Shown: positions 44,181 through 55,810 of the stretch, in pieces | Layout: each line of letters starts with the position of its first letter | Position numbering within the stretch: position 1 is the stretch's first letter | Program-made: the position numbers and the translations under genes | Source of the DNA: Sorex araneus | Lineage: Eukaryota > Chordata > Mammalia > Eulipotyphla > Soricidae | Length of the DNA stretch: 64,000 nucleotides | Direction of reading: 5' to 3' | NCBI RefSeq assembly: GCF_027595985.1 | Contig: NC_073303.1 | Span: 378,130,034 to 378,194,033 of the forward strand | The notes under the pieces: generated by a model | The model's input: only the letters and a program-made list of their open reading frames with translations | Told to the model about the DNA's origin: nothing | The model's database searches: none

Positions 44181-44745
44181 TTGATGGGAATTGTGAGTGG
44201 GGCACGGAGGCCGGGGCGGGCGGCAGGACCGCCAGGCTGGAGCCAGCATCCCTCAGCATCCAAGGGCGCCTCGTCCCCCAGCATCAAGGGCGCCTCGTCC
44301 CCCAGCATCCAAGGGCGCCTCGTCCCCCAGCATCCAAGGGCGCCTCGTCCCCCAGCATCCAAGGGCGCCCCGTCCTCCTCGGAGTGGAGAGGAACAGTAG
44401 CACGAAGGCGACAGAAGGGAGGTGTGGAATGGGGGCTGCAGGGCACAGGAACCAGGGAGCGGGAGCGCTGTGGAAAAGGAGAGCAAAGTGCCAAGAGCAG
44501 CAGCAAAAATAGCTGCCGGATGTCTGGCAAGTGGCTGGAGAGAACTGGCAGCATCTGGGCCCCGAGCGCCCGCATCTGCTGCGCCCCCCGCCGCAGGGCT
44601 GCCTGCGCTCGCCGCTCCCCGGGGCCTGGACCGGGACTGGCCTTGGGAAGGTCCCGCGAGGCTCATTTCCGCTCGCGCCCACCCCGGGACGCGCTTCTGG
44701 AGAGCAGGGTGCGGGTGGAAACGCGGTTCCACACTTCTCACAGGC
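44181..44745. promoter_or_regulatory. CpG island
   Basis: GC content is high and I hand-count roughly 45-50 CpG in about 560 bp, against a strongly CpG-poor background. It contains a 25-bp minisatellite, then a non-repetitive part with GAGCGCCCGCATC, TGCGCCCCCCGCCGC and CTCGCGCCCACCCCGG. Islands of this kind commonly mark promoters. No downstream exon, TATA or known protein is visible, and orientation is unknown. The long plus (44145-44900) and minus frames through it are GC-driven. Confidence 0.6.
44254..44377 (+). repeat. 25-bp GC-rich minisatellite, five units
   Basis: Units begin CAGCATCCAAGGGCGCCTCG at 44254, 44279 (one base short), 44303, 44328 and 44353, the last diverging at its end. 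Each unit carries two CpG, so it contributes about 10 CpG to the island. Confidence 0.96.
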
Positions 44746-44954
44746 TCCATCGGGGGAAGGAAGGGAAAGCCAGGGACAGGCAGAGTCCCGCGGGCTGCTG
44801 GCCACCAGATCTGACAGTCGTGCTCCTGGAGCCCAAGAGGAGAGCCAGCAGCCTCCCTCTGCGGAAAGCAGGGAATAAGATTGCTACAGTGCGTCTCTGA
44901 CCTTCCATAAAGATGCGGGAGGAAAACACCCCAACGTGTATACTCGTCATGTTA

Positions 44955-44976
44955 TATACTCTGAGCTCAGAGTATA
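44955..44976. other. Perfect 22-bp palindrome
   Basis: The half-site TATACTCTGAG is followed at once by its exact reverse complement, CTCAGAGTATA. It lies 50 bp upstream of the L1 insertion site and downstream of the CpG island. It could form a cruciform or bind a dimeric factor; no specific factor is implied. Confidence 0.95.
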
Positions 44977-45030
44977 GAACTTTCTCCCCACCTTTCCCCT
45001 CCACTTTGCTTCTGATTTATTCATTAAATA

Positions 45031-45897
45031 ATGTCGCCTCCTGGTATCTTCAAACGTGACACGGAACTAAGCAATCTAGTAGAAACAGAGTTCAACAAAT
45101 GGGACTACATTAAACTAAAAAGCTTCTGCACCGCAAGAGATACAGTGACCAGAATCCAAAGACTATCCACAGAATGGGAAAGGATATTTACACAATACCC
45201 ATCAGATAAGGGGTTGATATCAATGGTATATAAAGCACTGGTTGAACTCTACAAGAAGAAAACATCCAACCCCATCAAAAAATGGGGCGAAGAAATGAAC
45301 AGAAACTTTACCAAGGAAGAAATACGAATGGCCAAAAGGCACATGAAAAAGTGCTCTGCATCACTAATCATCAGAGAGATGCAGATCAAAACAACTTTGA
45401 GATACCACCTCACACCACAGAGACTAGCACACATCCAAAAGAACAAAAGCAACCATTGTTGGAGAGGATGTGGGGAGAAAGGGACCCTTCTTCACTGCTG
45501 GTGGGAATGCCGACTGGTTCAGCCCTTCTGGAAAACAATATGGACGACTCTCAAAAAATTAGATATTGAATTCCCATTTGACCCAGCAATACCACTGCTG
45601 GGAATATATCCCAGAGAGGCAAAAAAGTACAATCGAAACAACATCTGCACATGTATGTTCATCGCAGCACTGTTTACAATAGCCAGAATCTGGAAAAAAC
45701 CCGAATGCCCCAGAACGGATGACTGGTTGAGGGAACTTTGGTACATCTATACAATGGAATACTATGCAGCTGTTAGAAAAAAGGAGGTCAAGAATTTTGT
45801 AGTCAAGTGGATGGGCATGAAAAGTTTCATGCTGAGTGAAATGAGTCAGAAAGAGAGAGACAGACATAGAAAGATTGCACTCATCTATGGTATATAG
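45031..45897 (+). pseudogene. L1 ORF2 C-terminal fragment, open, 288 codons
   Basis: From GIFKRDTEL (45043) to the stop at 45895 the frame is uninterrupted. It reads [70 protein letters not shown] and MEYYAAVRKKE, all hallmarks of the C-terminal part of mammalian L1 ORF2p, including the Cys-rich segment. The endonuclease and RT domains are absent by 5' truncation. The ATG and first four codons (MSPP) come from the flanking target-site duplication, so the start is fortuitous. No function is expected. Confidence 0.95.
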
Positions 45898-46363
45898 AAT
45901 AACAGAGTGGGAGACTAACACCCAAGAACTGTAGAAATAAGTACCAGGAGGTTGACTCCATGGCTTCGAGGCTGGCCTCACGTTCCGGGGAAAGGTCAAC
46001 TCAGAGTAGCGATCACCAACTACATTGTAGTCGAAGGCCATGTGGGGGAAGGGAGTTGCGGGCTGAATGAGGGCTAGAGACTGAGCACAGCGGCCACTCA
46101 ACACCTTTATTGCAAACCACAACAGCTAATTAGAGAGAGAAAACAGAAGGGAATGCCTTGCCACAGTGGCAGGGTGGGGTGGGGGGGAGATGGGATTGGG
46201 GAGGGTGGGAGGGACACTGGGTTTACGGGTGGTGGAGAATGGGCACTGGTGAAGGGATGGGTTCCAAACTTTGTATGAGGGAAGTATAAGCACAAAAGTG
46301 TATAAATCTGTAACTGTACCCTCACGGTGATTCTCTAATTAAAAATAAATAAATTAAAAAAAA
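45043..46363 (+). mobile_element. Young 5'-truncated L1
   Basis: About 1.3 kb: an ORF2 C-terminal remnant, then a G-rich 3' UTR with GGTGGTGGAGAATGGGCACT and a short A-rich end (AAAAATAAATAAATTAAAAA). A perfect 17-bp TSD, AAATAATGTCGCCTCCT, lies at 45026-45042 and 46363-46379. The exact TSD and open frame both indicate recent insertion. Confidence 0.97.
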
Positions 46364-46379
46364 AATAATGTCGCCTCCT

Positions 46380-47119
46380 ACTTATCAATTAGAAAGACCG
46401 AGTCCAGTTTCTCCGTCTCCTACCAGGCCGTCCACTGATGCAAGCCCTTTGCTGGCAAACGTGAGTGGCTCCTCCAAACAGGCTCCCCTTAGCACTTAGT
46501 TACGCCAAGGTGGGGATGACGATGTTCTCTTTTGACCTTTCACTGTCTCGTTTGACCTGCTTTGTGTCTCTAAGAGCGTGAGGGCTGGAATGTGACTCAG
46601 GCAAACCAAGGAACTAGTTGGTGTTTTGCCCTAGAGGCTGGAAGACAAGCAAAGACAGATGCTGGAACATAAGGGCATTAGGCGGGGGTCACCCTTGGGT
46701 ATTTGCTGCATGGGTATGTGTGCCGTCAACTGGAACGTTGAATTGTTTGCCATTTACTTCTATCCAAGTGGATCAAGGGAGCGAACACGGCCCCACCCCC
46801 AAGAGGGGCTTTCTGTGCCAAGTCCTGTGGTTCTCCACCATAAGTCATGCCTTCTCACACTGTTCATTGAGTTCCTACTTAATAAAAATGGAAAGCGTGC
46901 TGCATCCCAGCCCGATAAAAGCATATGATCAATGTGTTTTCCCTTCCAACTGAAGGCAAGATCTTTTCCTTCTGCAATGCCAGATGGATCCAAATCTAAT
47001 TTTAAGCAATGCTCTGTGAGTGAACAGTCTTAGAGCGAGGCTTCGGAAACACATGCTCATTCCTCATTCATCCTACCCAAGGAGGCCTGTGATAGAAATG
47101 ACTGGGAGATGGAATCAAT
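46380..47119. other. Single-copy stretch
   Basis: Nothing recognised. Confidence 0.4.
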
Positions 47120-47560
47120 AAACCATATGACTTTTAATTGGTGCAAGATATCCAGGATTTTAATCCCCTTTATTAAATTAAACTCTGCAACTTGGGGAGA
47201 GAGGGCTCTGTACAATATGCAGGCATTTAAAATTTCCTAATCGTGCTATTGTTTCCAGCTATGAAAAATGATTTGTCCCATCTGTCCAAGACTTTGAAAA
47301 CAAATGAGCAAGAAATTTGCTGACTATCTCTGGTTACCCTGATCTAAAGGTCTTTAATTACCTCTCCAAGAAATTTGTTGTTTTGGTTTTAATGCTTTAT
47401 GACATCTTGGGCAAGACTTTGTTATTCTTATGCCACTTGGTTTTTATACTATAATTGAAATTGCTTTTTATTTGTATTGAGTTTTAATTGTAAATCCACA
47501 GAGGTTTTATATCATTTTCAAAAGAACATGAGTTAAAAGGCAAACAACACAATAAAAATC
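47120..47560. other. AT-rich block with enhancer-like motif content
   Basis: Repeat-free and rich in homeodomain-type cores (TTTAATTAC, TAATTG, TTTTAATTGT) plus GGATTTTAATCCCC, an inverted bicoid-type TAATCC site. This is the appearance of a conserved non-coding element, but conservation is untested. Confidence 0.3.
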
Positions 47561-49076
47561 ATTTTTAATTAGTCCTTTCTCTACATGTGGGATTACACAA
47601 TACTCCTCCTAAGTAATAAGTATTTATGCTTATGTGTGGTGTGAAAAAACTATGTCTTTCTCTTAATTTTTCCATGAACCTGAATCTTCTCTTAAAAAGT
47701 AAAATTGTACTAAAATATAATTCCATGACTTGCTTAGGGTTCACACCTCGAGTAATTTGTCCTATGAACATAGACAAGCACGCGGTGATAGAGATGCACG
47801 AGCAGTGAGGGCATGTCTCTGTTCCTCCATGATTCTCAGGATCTTGAATATTTTAAAAAATGAAAATATAGAGTCATAAAGATGCTAAGACTTAGAGGTA
47901 GAAATAGAAAATTGTATTGAAAAGTAGAAGTAAAAGAAACTCTCCAGCTAGTAAGGATCTTAGTATAGGACTAAGGGCAAAGGAATGCTAACAGCTTATA
48001 AATTAATGAGGAAATGCAAGGACCTGGAATTCTACATCAACAGAGAATAAACCTGTCCAATCTTTTGCTAAAAGTCATATTCAACTTAACTTATAACTTA
48101 CAGAAGTTTTATCAGCAAATAAACTATAATATGGCTATATTATTAAAGCCAATAATAAGCCCCCCAACAAACTTTTCTGTCACAAGTGAAAAGATAGTTA
48201 TAGAGCTGAAGAGTTAGAAAGAAAGGAGGTTTCAGCCATCATTAGAACAAGTTTGCCATGGAACATAGGAGGACATTTGGTGGCATTGGGGACCCTTGAA
48301 TATTTGTTATTGCCATTCCTCATTCCAAAAGGTATGAATATTTTAACTCGTATAGCAAAATAGGCTTTTCATATGTGGTTATGTTTACTCTTCAGTCAGT
48401 TTTAAGGATTTTTCCAGGCAACCCCAAGTAATCATACAAACCCTTTAAAACGGGAGTGGGGGTATGACTGATTTCAACACTAGGAGCATTCGGCACTTTG
48501 TCAAGGGCTTTGTAACAAATGGGACCACAAGCCCAGGCACACACGCAGTGCTTGGGTGTGATGGTCATTCCCAGGGAGCATCCAGAATCACTGCGCTTCA
48601 TAACTACATCACAGGAAGGAACGGGATTCTGCAGGTAGCCTCAAAGATGCCCAGAATTATTTTCTGATACCTCTGATGGGAAAAGTTATGAGACATCAAA
48701 TGGGGTTGTTTTAAGTGGGTGTGTTTGCAGTAATTGACTCAGCAATGGAAAAAGGACTCATATTTAGTTGTCACCATTGAGACATCATTTTATGAGGTAG
48801 TCGGGGATATCACAGAATTAAAACTGAGTATGGTAGCCTTCAGGTACATGCAATACAGTAAGATTTTAGAGAGATTTTAGAAAATCATTTACTATCAACA
48901 GGGAGTTTCTATTAAGGTGGGAAATGGAGGAGCCTTAGAAAGAACTCTCATTTCAGAACCGAGGGTGACAAGTTCCGGATGGAGATTCTGCTCTTTGAGG
49001 AAAATCATTTTCCTCATGCTCTCTGGGACCAGCACTGAAGAAACCTACTCATCTGGAGAAGGAAGAACTTTGTGGG

Positions 49077-49107
<31 letters not shown>

Positions 49108-50313
49108 GAAGGAACAAAACATAGTTATTCAATGCTAAGTGAAGGAAGGTAATTGTGTGTGAGGAAAACTTGGAATAAAATTCATAATTTTAAAAGAGTA
49201 ATATTGAGTTATAATAAAAAAAAGAACTGGATATTTCTATATCCTTTGGTAAAATATCATCTTAATCTCATTACTTAAAATGGTCACTGAAAAGTCTGGG
49301 GGGAATGGGTGCAGAAAGGAAGAAAGAGTCCAAGAGAAGAATTTGAGCTGAAATGGGGTTTATTGTAAGAGGCCACACCTCGGTGGATCTCATAAGCCCC
49401 AAGAGAGACTAATAATAAGGATGGCTCCCACCGGTATGTCAGGGTGGGTTTATATCATCGAAGTAAAGGGGGCTTGGGGTGGGGCTTGATTACCCAGCAC
49501 TAAGGTCAGTGGGTTGTCTTTGGTTGTGGGTTCCAGGGACTCAGGAGGTGAGAAAACCCTGGTGGTAACGCTGAATGTCATAGGCAGACTTCATGGTGTC
49601 TGTCTCTGGGCTAACCCAGCAGACAGAGTTGTTTCGAATATCCTCATACTTATTATTGCTCTTTTAAATTTCTGTCTTACCAAATTGCCTTTCCCATATG
49701 CCACCTTAACTCCTTTTTGAAAGATACCCATGTCTACAGAGTAAGTAGTCTCATTTTTAATTATATTTTAACTGAATTGCCATGAGATAAACCGTTAAAA
49801 TGTTGTTCATGATTGAGTTTCAATCATACCATATTGCATCACCCATTCCTTCACCACTGTATGTGAGAATCAGTAATACTTAGTGAGGTTGCATTTCAAA
49901 ATTTCAATTAAATGTCAAGCTCATATTTATTTATAATTTTAAGTTAGTCTTGATATAGTAACACAAATATGTCCTGTTAAAGCTTGTCACAAATTTTTAA
50001 TACTTAAAATTTTAGATGAAAATTATAAATCATACATATAAACCAAAATATGGAATATTGAGTTGCTAAAATAATTGTGCTAAAGTAGAAGTGCTAAAAT
50101 TTATCTGAAAAAAGAATGTTTGGGTTTGGAGTTTGCTTTAGACATTCATTAGTCCATTAAGCAGTGTTAATGGCTACATTCCAAACTGGAGAAAAAAAAC
50201 CTGGACAGCAAAATTCACTGTTTCTTTTGTAAAATACAGTTCATTTTTGAAATGTTCTAACTCTTATAGCACTGAAACTTCCACTGATGGGAAAAAAATT
50301 CTATCAGTGAAGG
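47561..50313. other. Single-copy AT-rich stretch, ~2.7 kb
   Basis: No known element. 49340-49480 (GGGGTTTATTGTAAGAGGCC) might be an unrecognised LTR poly(A) region. No exon identified. Confidence 0.35.
49077..49103 (+). repeat. (GT)13 microsatellite
   Basis: Uninterrupted GT run. Confidence 0.96.
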
Positions 50314-50322
50314 ATAGAATTA

Positions 50323-50985
50323 CATTTTTTTAATTTATTTTTTTATTGATTCACCATGTGGAAAGTTACAAAGCTTTCAGGTTTAAGTCTCAGTTATACA
50401 ATGCTCGAACACCCATCCCTTCACCAGTGCACATATTCCACCACCAAGAATCACAGTATACCTCCCCACTCCGCCATCCCTCCTGTGTAACTGATAAATT
50501 TCACTTTACTTTCACTTTACTTTGATTACATTCAAGATTTCAACAAAAAACTCACTATTATTGTTTGGAGTTTCTCCCCACAAAGTCGGACCTGCTGAAA
50601 AGGAAGCATTTGACAATTTGTTTTCCATTGCTGAGAATAAAGAGATACGAGGTCAAGCGGCTGCAATCGTGACCACACGGTTTTGGATTTTTGTATTTTA
50701 GTATTTTAGTAGCTAAGTCCAGAGAAATTTCTGCCAGAAATTGCATCATTGCAAGCTTATACCTCTCTGCTACTTTATATTCCACATATGTCTGTCTCTT
50801 TCTTTCTGACTTATTTCACTCAACATGATACTTTCCACGTTGATCCACTTATATGCAAATTTCATGACTTCATGTTTTCTGACAGCTGTGTAGTATTCCA
50901 TTGTATAGATGTACCAAAGTTTCTTTAACCAGTCATCTGTTTTTGGGCACTCTGGTTTTTTCAGATTGTGGCTATTGTAAACAGT
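50323..50985 (-). mobile_element. 3' segment of the twin-primed L1
   Basis: Its minus strand carries the ORF2 end (ending in a KERDRHMWNIK-like frame) and a 3' UTR matching 62268-62569, including the complement of TTACAAAGCTTTCAGG and CACCCATCCCTTCACCAG. Confidence 0.93.
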
Positions 50986-52043
50986 AAGCCCCTATGAACA
51001 GCTAAAGCAATACTTGGGAAAAAGAAAATGGGAGGAATCAACCTCCCCAACTTCCAACTCTATTACAAAGCGATAGTCATTAAAACAGCATGGTACTGGA
51101 ACAAAGGCAGAGCTGCAGACCAATGGAACAGGGTTGGATATTCTGACACACACCCCCAAATATATGATCATCTAATCTTTGATAAGGGAGCAAGAAAGGT
51201 GAAGTGGAACAAGGAAAGCATGTTTAACAAATTGTGCTGGCAAAACTGGACAGCTACATGCAAAAAAATGGGCTTAGAGCTCCACCTATCACCATGTACA
51301 AAAGTCAGATCAAAATGGATTAAAGACCTCAACATCAGACCAGAATCCCTAAGGTACTTTGAAGACAAGGCCGGCAAAACCCTCCATGACATTTAAGCCA
51401 ACAGTATCTTCAAAGATGACATGCCACTGGCCAAGCAAGTGAAAACAGAGATAAATAAATGGGACTATCTCAAACTAAGAAGCTTCTGCACCTCAAAAAG
51501 AAACAGTGACCAAAATACAAAGACAATCTACAGAATGGGAAAGGATATTTACACAGTACCAATCTGATAAAGGGTTGATATTAAGGATATACAATGCACT
51601 GGTTGAACTCCACAAGAAGAAAACTGCCAACCTGATCAAAAAATGGGGTGATGAAATGAACAGAAACTTTCCCAAAGAAGAAATCCGAATGGCTGAGAGG
51701 CACATGAGAAAATGTTCAACATCACTAATCATCAGGGAGATGCAGATCAAAACAACAATGAGATATAATCTCACACCACAGATACTGGCCCACTTCCCAA
51801 AATACAAAAGCAACCGCTGTTGGAGGGGATGTGGAGAAAAAGGGACTCTTCTTCACTGCCGGTGGGAATGCCGACTGGTTCAGCCCTTTTGGAAAACAAT
51901 ATGGAAAATTCTCAAAAAATTAAAAATTGAGCTTCCATTTGACCCAGGAATACCACTCCTGGGAATATATCCTGGAGAGGCAAAAAGGTATAGTAGAAAT
52001 GGCATCTGCATTTCTATGTTCATTGCAGCACTGTTTACAATAG
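50986..52043 (+). pseudogene. Inverted L1 ORF2 fragment with stop and frameshift
   Basis: 51028-51396 reads MGGINLPNFQLYYKAIVIK, WNKGRAADQWNRVGY, IYDHLIFDKGARKVKWNK and RSKWIKDLNIRPESLRYF to a stop at 51394-51396. The same frame continues past the stop with SIFKDDMPLAK and [15 protein letters not shown], then the homology shifts frame near 51505 to [36 protein letters not shown] and [12 protein letters not shown]. It covers more of ORF2 than the 45-kb copy but is broken. Confidence 0.92.
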
Positions 52044-52099
52044 AATTATATATTATAAAGTAACATAAGATATCATTTGATAATACTTGATATTTTTAT

Positions 52100-52260
52100 T
52101 TTAAAGCTGAAACAAAGGTGCCATTGTTCGTGACAATTTTGTTTGATATGGGTGAGTGGTATAGCCATATGTCCAAAGTGCAGAATCAACAAAACTGAAA
52201 ACATGAGCTCTGAACAGCAATCACAGAAAAAAATACTGTCTTATTTACCTTATAAAGGGG
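52100..52260 (+). mobile_element. L1/HAL1-type 3' UTR fragment
   Basis: GATATGGGTGAGTGGTATAG, GCAGAATCAACAAAACTGAA and GAGCTCTGAACAGCAATCAC recur at 52735-52820 with about 80 percent identity by eye, so it is a second copy or duplicate of that 3' UTR. Confidence 0.65.
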
Positions 52261-52347
52261 ACATTGAAAAAAGGGAGTTTACATGACGACCTCACATATT
52301 TATTTATAGACTACTCGATGAGAAAATTTATTGTAATAAAAAGTGGA

Positions 52348-52598
52348 CTGTGGCGATAGCACAGCGTGCATTTGCCTTGCATGCAGCCAACCCGGGTTCG
52401 ATTCCTCCGCCCCTCTCAGAGAGCCCGGCAAGCTAACAAGAGTATCCCACCCTCATGGCAGAGCCTGGCAAGCTACCCCTGGTGTATTCGATATGCCAAA
52501 ACCAGTAACAACAAGTCTCAATAATAGAGACATTACTAGTGCCCGCTTGAGCAAATTGATGAACAACGGGATGACAGTGCTACAGACAGTGCAGTGCT
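52348..52598 (+). mobile_element. RTE-tailed SINE
   Basis: GTGGCGATAGCACAGCG (with a short deletion in the head), GGTTCGATTCC, AGAGAGCCCGGCAAGC, ATTCGATATGCCAAAAC and GATGAACAACGGGATGACAG. The TSD AAAAGTGGA is exact at 52339-52347 and 52599-52607. Confidence 0.94.
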
Positions 52599-52609
52599 AA
52601 AAGTGGATG

Positions 52610-53000
52610 CCTAGATCACCCTTTAACCCAATGCTTAGAGAGAAGGACAGAGAAGGAAAGACATCAAGGGGGCATGGTGGGGAGAAGGGAGGAGGACATT
52701 ATGGGTGAACAAGTATCTGGTCTTCAGTTATACTGGTGATATGGGAGACTGGTACAGCCATACACCCAAAACACAGACTCAACAAAACTGAAACCATGAG
52801 ATCTAAGCAGTAACCATTGAAACTCTGTAATGTGCTGGTCAAGTTGACAGGAGGGGGATGAGGTGAGTGTTGGGGTGGGGAGTAAGGGAGAAACACTGGT
52901 GAAGTGAAGTTAGCGCTGGTGATGGGATTAGTGTTGAAATATGATATGCCTAAACTCAACTGTCAGTAACTTCCTAAATCACAGTTCTTTAATAAAGGAG
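52610..53000 (+). mobile_element. L1/HAL1-type 3' end
   Basis: ATATGGGAGACTGGTACAGC, CAGACTCAACAAAACTGAAA, GGTGATGGGATTAGTGTTG, AAATATGATATGCCTAAAC and TTCTTTAATAAAGGAG give a near-complete 3' UTR with poly(A)-like AATAAA. Same family as 33540-33905. Confidence 0.75.
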
Positions 53001-53415
53001 ATTTTTGAAAAAGAGAAAAAGAGAAACAGGTGTGCAATGCGTATGTAGTTTAATACATAAGAACCATATATGTTAACTCTCATGTGTTACTGCAGTTACA
53101 TTCCTGTGTGACTTATTAATATATTTCTCATAAAGATTTGGCCTGTCACGCTGACATGCCTGTGCTCAAGGAACCTTTCCCTCTTTGCTCACTATAAATA
53201 TACCCTGTGCTCATCACAGTTCTTTCTAACTGCAAAAAACATAGACCCTCACTATAAATTTAAGAGCTAAACCAAGTTTTCAGTTCCTCTTCCTGTCTTT
53301 AGTACACTCATCCTTCTCAATTTACCCTATAATTTATCCCTTCTTTAGTACAAAATATGTTAGACATATATTCAGTGTCTGGGTAGAGGTAAATTTCTGC
53401 TGCTTTTTTGGGGGG

Positions 53416-53653
53416 TCACTGTCACTGTCATCCCGTTGCTCATCGATTTGCTCTAGCAGACACTAGTAATGTCTCCATTGTGAGACTCGTTGTTACTGTT
53501 TTTGGCATATCTAATATGCCGCAGGTAGCTTGCCAGGGTCTGCCATGCGAGCGGGATACTCTCCGTAGCTTGCCGGGCTCTCTGAGAGGGGTGGAGGAAC
53601 CAAACCCAGGTCGGCCTCGTGCAAGGCAAATGCCCTACCTGCTGTGCTATCTA
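53416..53653 (-). mobile_element. RTE-tailed SINE, antisense
   Basis: The plus order TCACTGTCACTGTCATCCCG, CTCATCGATTTGCTCTAGC, GAGACTCGTTGTTACTG, GTAGCTTGCCGGGCTCTC and AAGGCAAATGCCCTACC is the exact complement of the 6.5-kb copy's order. Tail, RTE-like end and tRNA head are all present. Confidence 0.94.
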
Positions 53654-54639
53654 ATTTACTAATCCAAGGAAACATATTTTATTATATATTGTCCTAGAAA
53701 AAACATATTCCACAGTTTTTGTAGTTATGTTGGAGCACAAATTATTTTTGAAAATTAATTTCAAAATTCAGAATCACTTCAAGTAACTCCAACTAATGAA
53801 ATGAACTTGGACTTGGCAACTCAACGGGAGTCATCTTCTAGTCCCATTTGCAGCATACAGATAAATTATTGCACATTCCTTCTGGTTAGGTGGAATTATC
53901 CACTTGTGCTTTTTCCCCTCAGGCCCAGTGTGCTTTTGTGCTTTCGCTATTGTGATAGAGAAACTATGCCCTAGTCTACGTTTATTCTATGCAAGAAAGA
54001 TTTCCAGTATCTTAATAGAATGCTGACTGAACAAAAACATAGTTGTGTTAAATTTGTCTTTTAACACTTTCAACAAATTTACAGAAATGAGTAATTAAGT
54101 TTTTTGCATATATTTTAAGCATATTCGTCAGTCTTGTTCTAATAAAGGAATACACATTATACAACAGACCCTGGAAAAATTGTTATTTAAGGCACAGTGT
54201 GCTCCTTCATTGAGATTCTAATCTGTCTGCACAAATAAAACTACACAACATAGAAATTAATGTTTATAAAGTATTACATAGGTACTCCACTCATACTAAA
54301 AATTTTTGCGGTAATGTGAGGATAATGAAAGATAAAGATACCAGGGAAAATGCAAATGCATTAAGAAATTCTAATACAATGAAACCCATAGAAATGCAAG
54401 TGAAATTCGTGGACTTTTATCATATTTAATCTATGATACAGGCTATGATATTCATAATATATAACCTCAGGAAAGTTAATTGACGTTGCTACATATCAGC
54501 AAATTTTTATCTCAGAAATAAAAAAAAAGTAAAATTGCTAATTTGTGAACACTGACAAAGTTAAATGAGATCAAGGTAATTAAAAAATATAAAATAATTG
54601 TTATACAGCAATATTTCTCTAAAATATTTTCTCCAAATT
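53654..54639. other. Single-copy AT-rich stretch
   Basis: Nothing recognised. Confidence 0.4.
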
Positions 54640-54812
54640 AACTCACTGGCTTCTCCTAACAATTTTACAAAGAAGAATTTATTCTCTCCCCGTTACAACC
54701 AAGAAAACAAGAGGTAAAACATAAAATTAACTCACCTACAGTCACACTTTTGAAAGTAGGAAGCAGAAGTCTGACTCCAGAGTTCCGGTGCATGAGAACT
54801 ATATTATCTTGT
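54640..54812 (+). mobile_element. MIR
   Basis: TTAACTCACTGGCTTCTCC, CTCACCTACAGTCACAC, AAGTAGGAAGCAGAAGTCTG and ACTCCAGAGTTCCGGTGC match the MIR core and right end (GTCACACAGCTAGTAAG..., GTCTGACTCCAGAGCCC). Confidence 0.82.
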
Positions 54813-55810
54813 TCAGTAAATTTATTGATTAATGTTCTTTCGATAGGCACATTTAAATCTGTCACAAACTTCATGGCATTATTGATAAAAATAATCAGAG
54901 AACAAATACCATAATCACAATAAATGCTTTATTAGTATGGAGTGGCAGATTTGGCTTTTAAAATATGAGTTTTAGATACATAAAATTGCAGCTATGTCTG
55001 AAAATATGTTTTTCTAGGGTTAATCATTTTTGTTATGGATTTCTTTCCTCATAAATTATATTTCTGAGAAGATGTGACATAGGTAATATCCATCAAAACT
55101 TATCCAACTACAAAGAAATAAAACAATGTAAGCAATCCACTACAAAGTCTATTAAAATTTCATCGATATACTTCAGTTTGAGTTAATAAATGAATGAAAG
55201 ACATTTTACCAAAGAGATATCTTATTAAAGATTAAAGTTTAACATTTATTACTCTCAGAAAATTAGTAATTTATTGAGACTTAATGAGTGTATAGAATGA
55301 TTTTCAATTTCATGATTAATAAATTTAAGATTATTCTAATGTATTATTTTCTCTTTGAGACTTAGTAATCATTGATTTTTACATCTCAGCATAAAAGACA
55401 TGAGAAAGCTCACTCAGAGTCTCTGTATTCTCTGAGGTTATTACTCATATTACCCTGAACTGCTCCATTTCATAAGTAAGGTTTAAAATGAAAATATTAT
55501 CTGATTTATATTTTACATAGTTTGCTGCCTCATGGTTATTTTTATTTCAAGACAAGAGAAAAATAATTATATAAATCAATAAATCTGTTTACAAAAGTGA
55601 GAACTACAAAGGCACTTTCATCTTATTTAATCTGGAAATTGATGGAAAATATATTAAAAGAGCCTGTACTTAAATTTCATTTTCAACATGACAGAGTAAT
55701 TAAAGGTATGTCATCATTACTATGAATCAATTTGTTTCTGTAAAAAAATCTTAAAATTTAAACTGCTCAGGCTAAAGCATCAGATCCCAATCTTGATTGT
55801 AGTTAATCAC
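54813..55810. other. AT-rich single-copy stretch
   Basis: About 1 kb, no repeats or exon. One of the most AT-rich parts of the window. Confidence 0.4.

Larger units (their letters stand above)
50323..52043 (-). mobile_element. Twin-primed (5'-inverted) L1
   Basis: The 3' part (50323-50985) is antisense on plus, beginning with the complement of an A-rich tail. The 5' part (50986-52043) is in the plus sense. At the switch, both segments end on the same ORF2 site: the 3' part starts on minus with ACTGTTTACAATAG and the inverted part ends with the same 14 bases at 52030-52043. ATAGAATTA at 50314-50322 and 52040-52048 may be the TSD, partly merged with L1. This is the established structure left by twin priming. 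Confidence 0.93.

Noticed and set aside
44145-44900. 251-codon plus frame through the CpG island
   Set aside because: GC-rich sequence and a 25-bp repeat with few stops; no recognisable domain, and long minus frames overlap it.
49340-49480. Possible reversed LTR poly(A) region (GGGGTTTATTGTAAGAGG)
   Set aside because: No second copy in the window and no defined ends or TSD.
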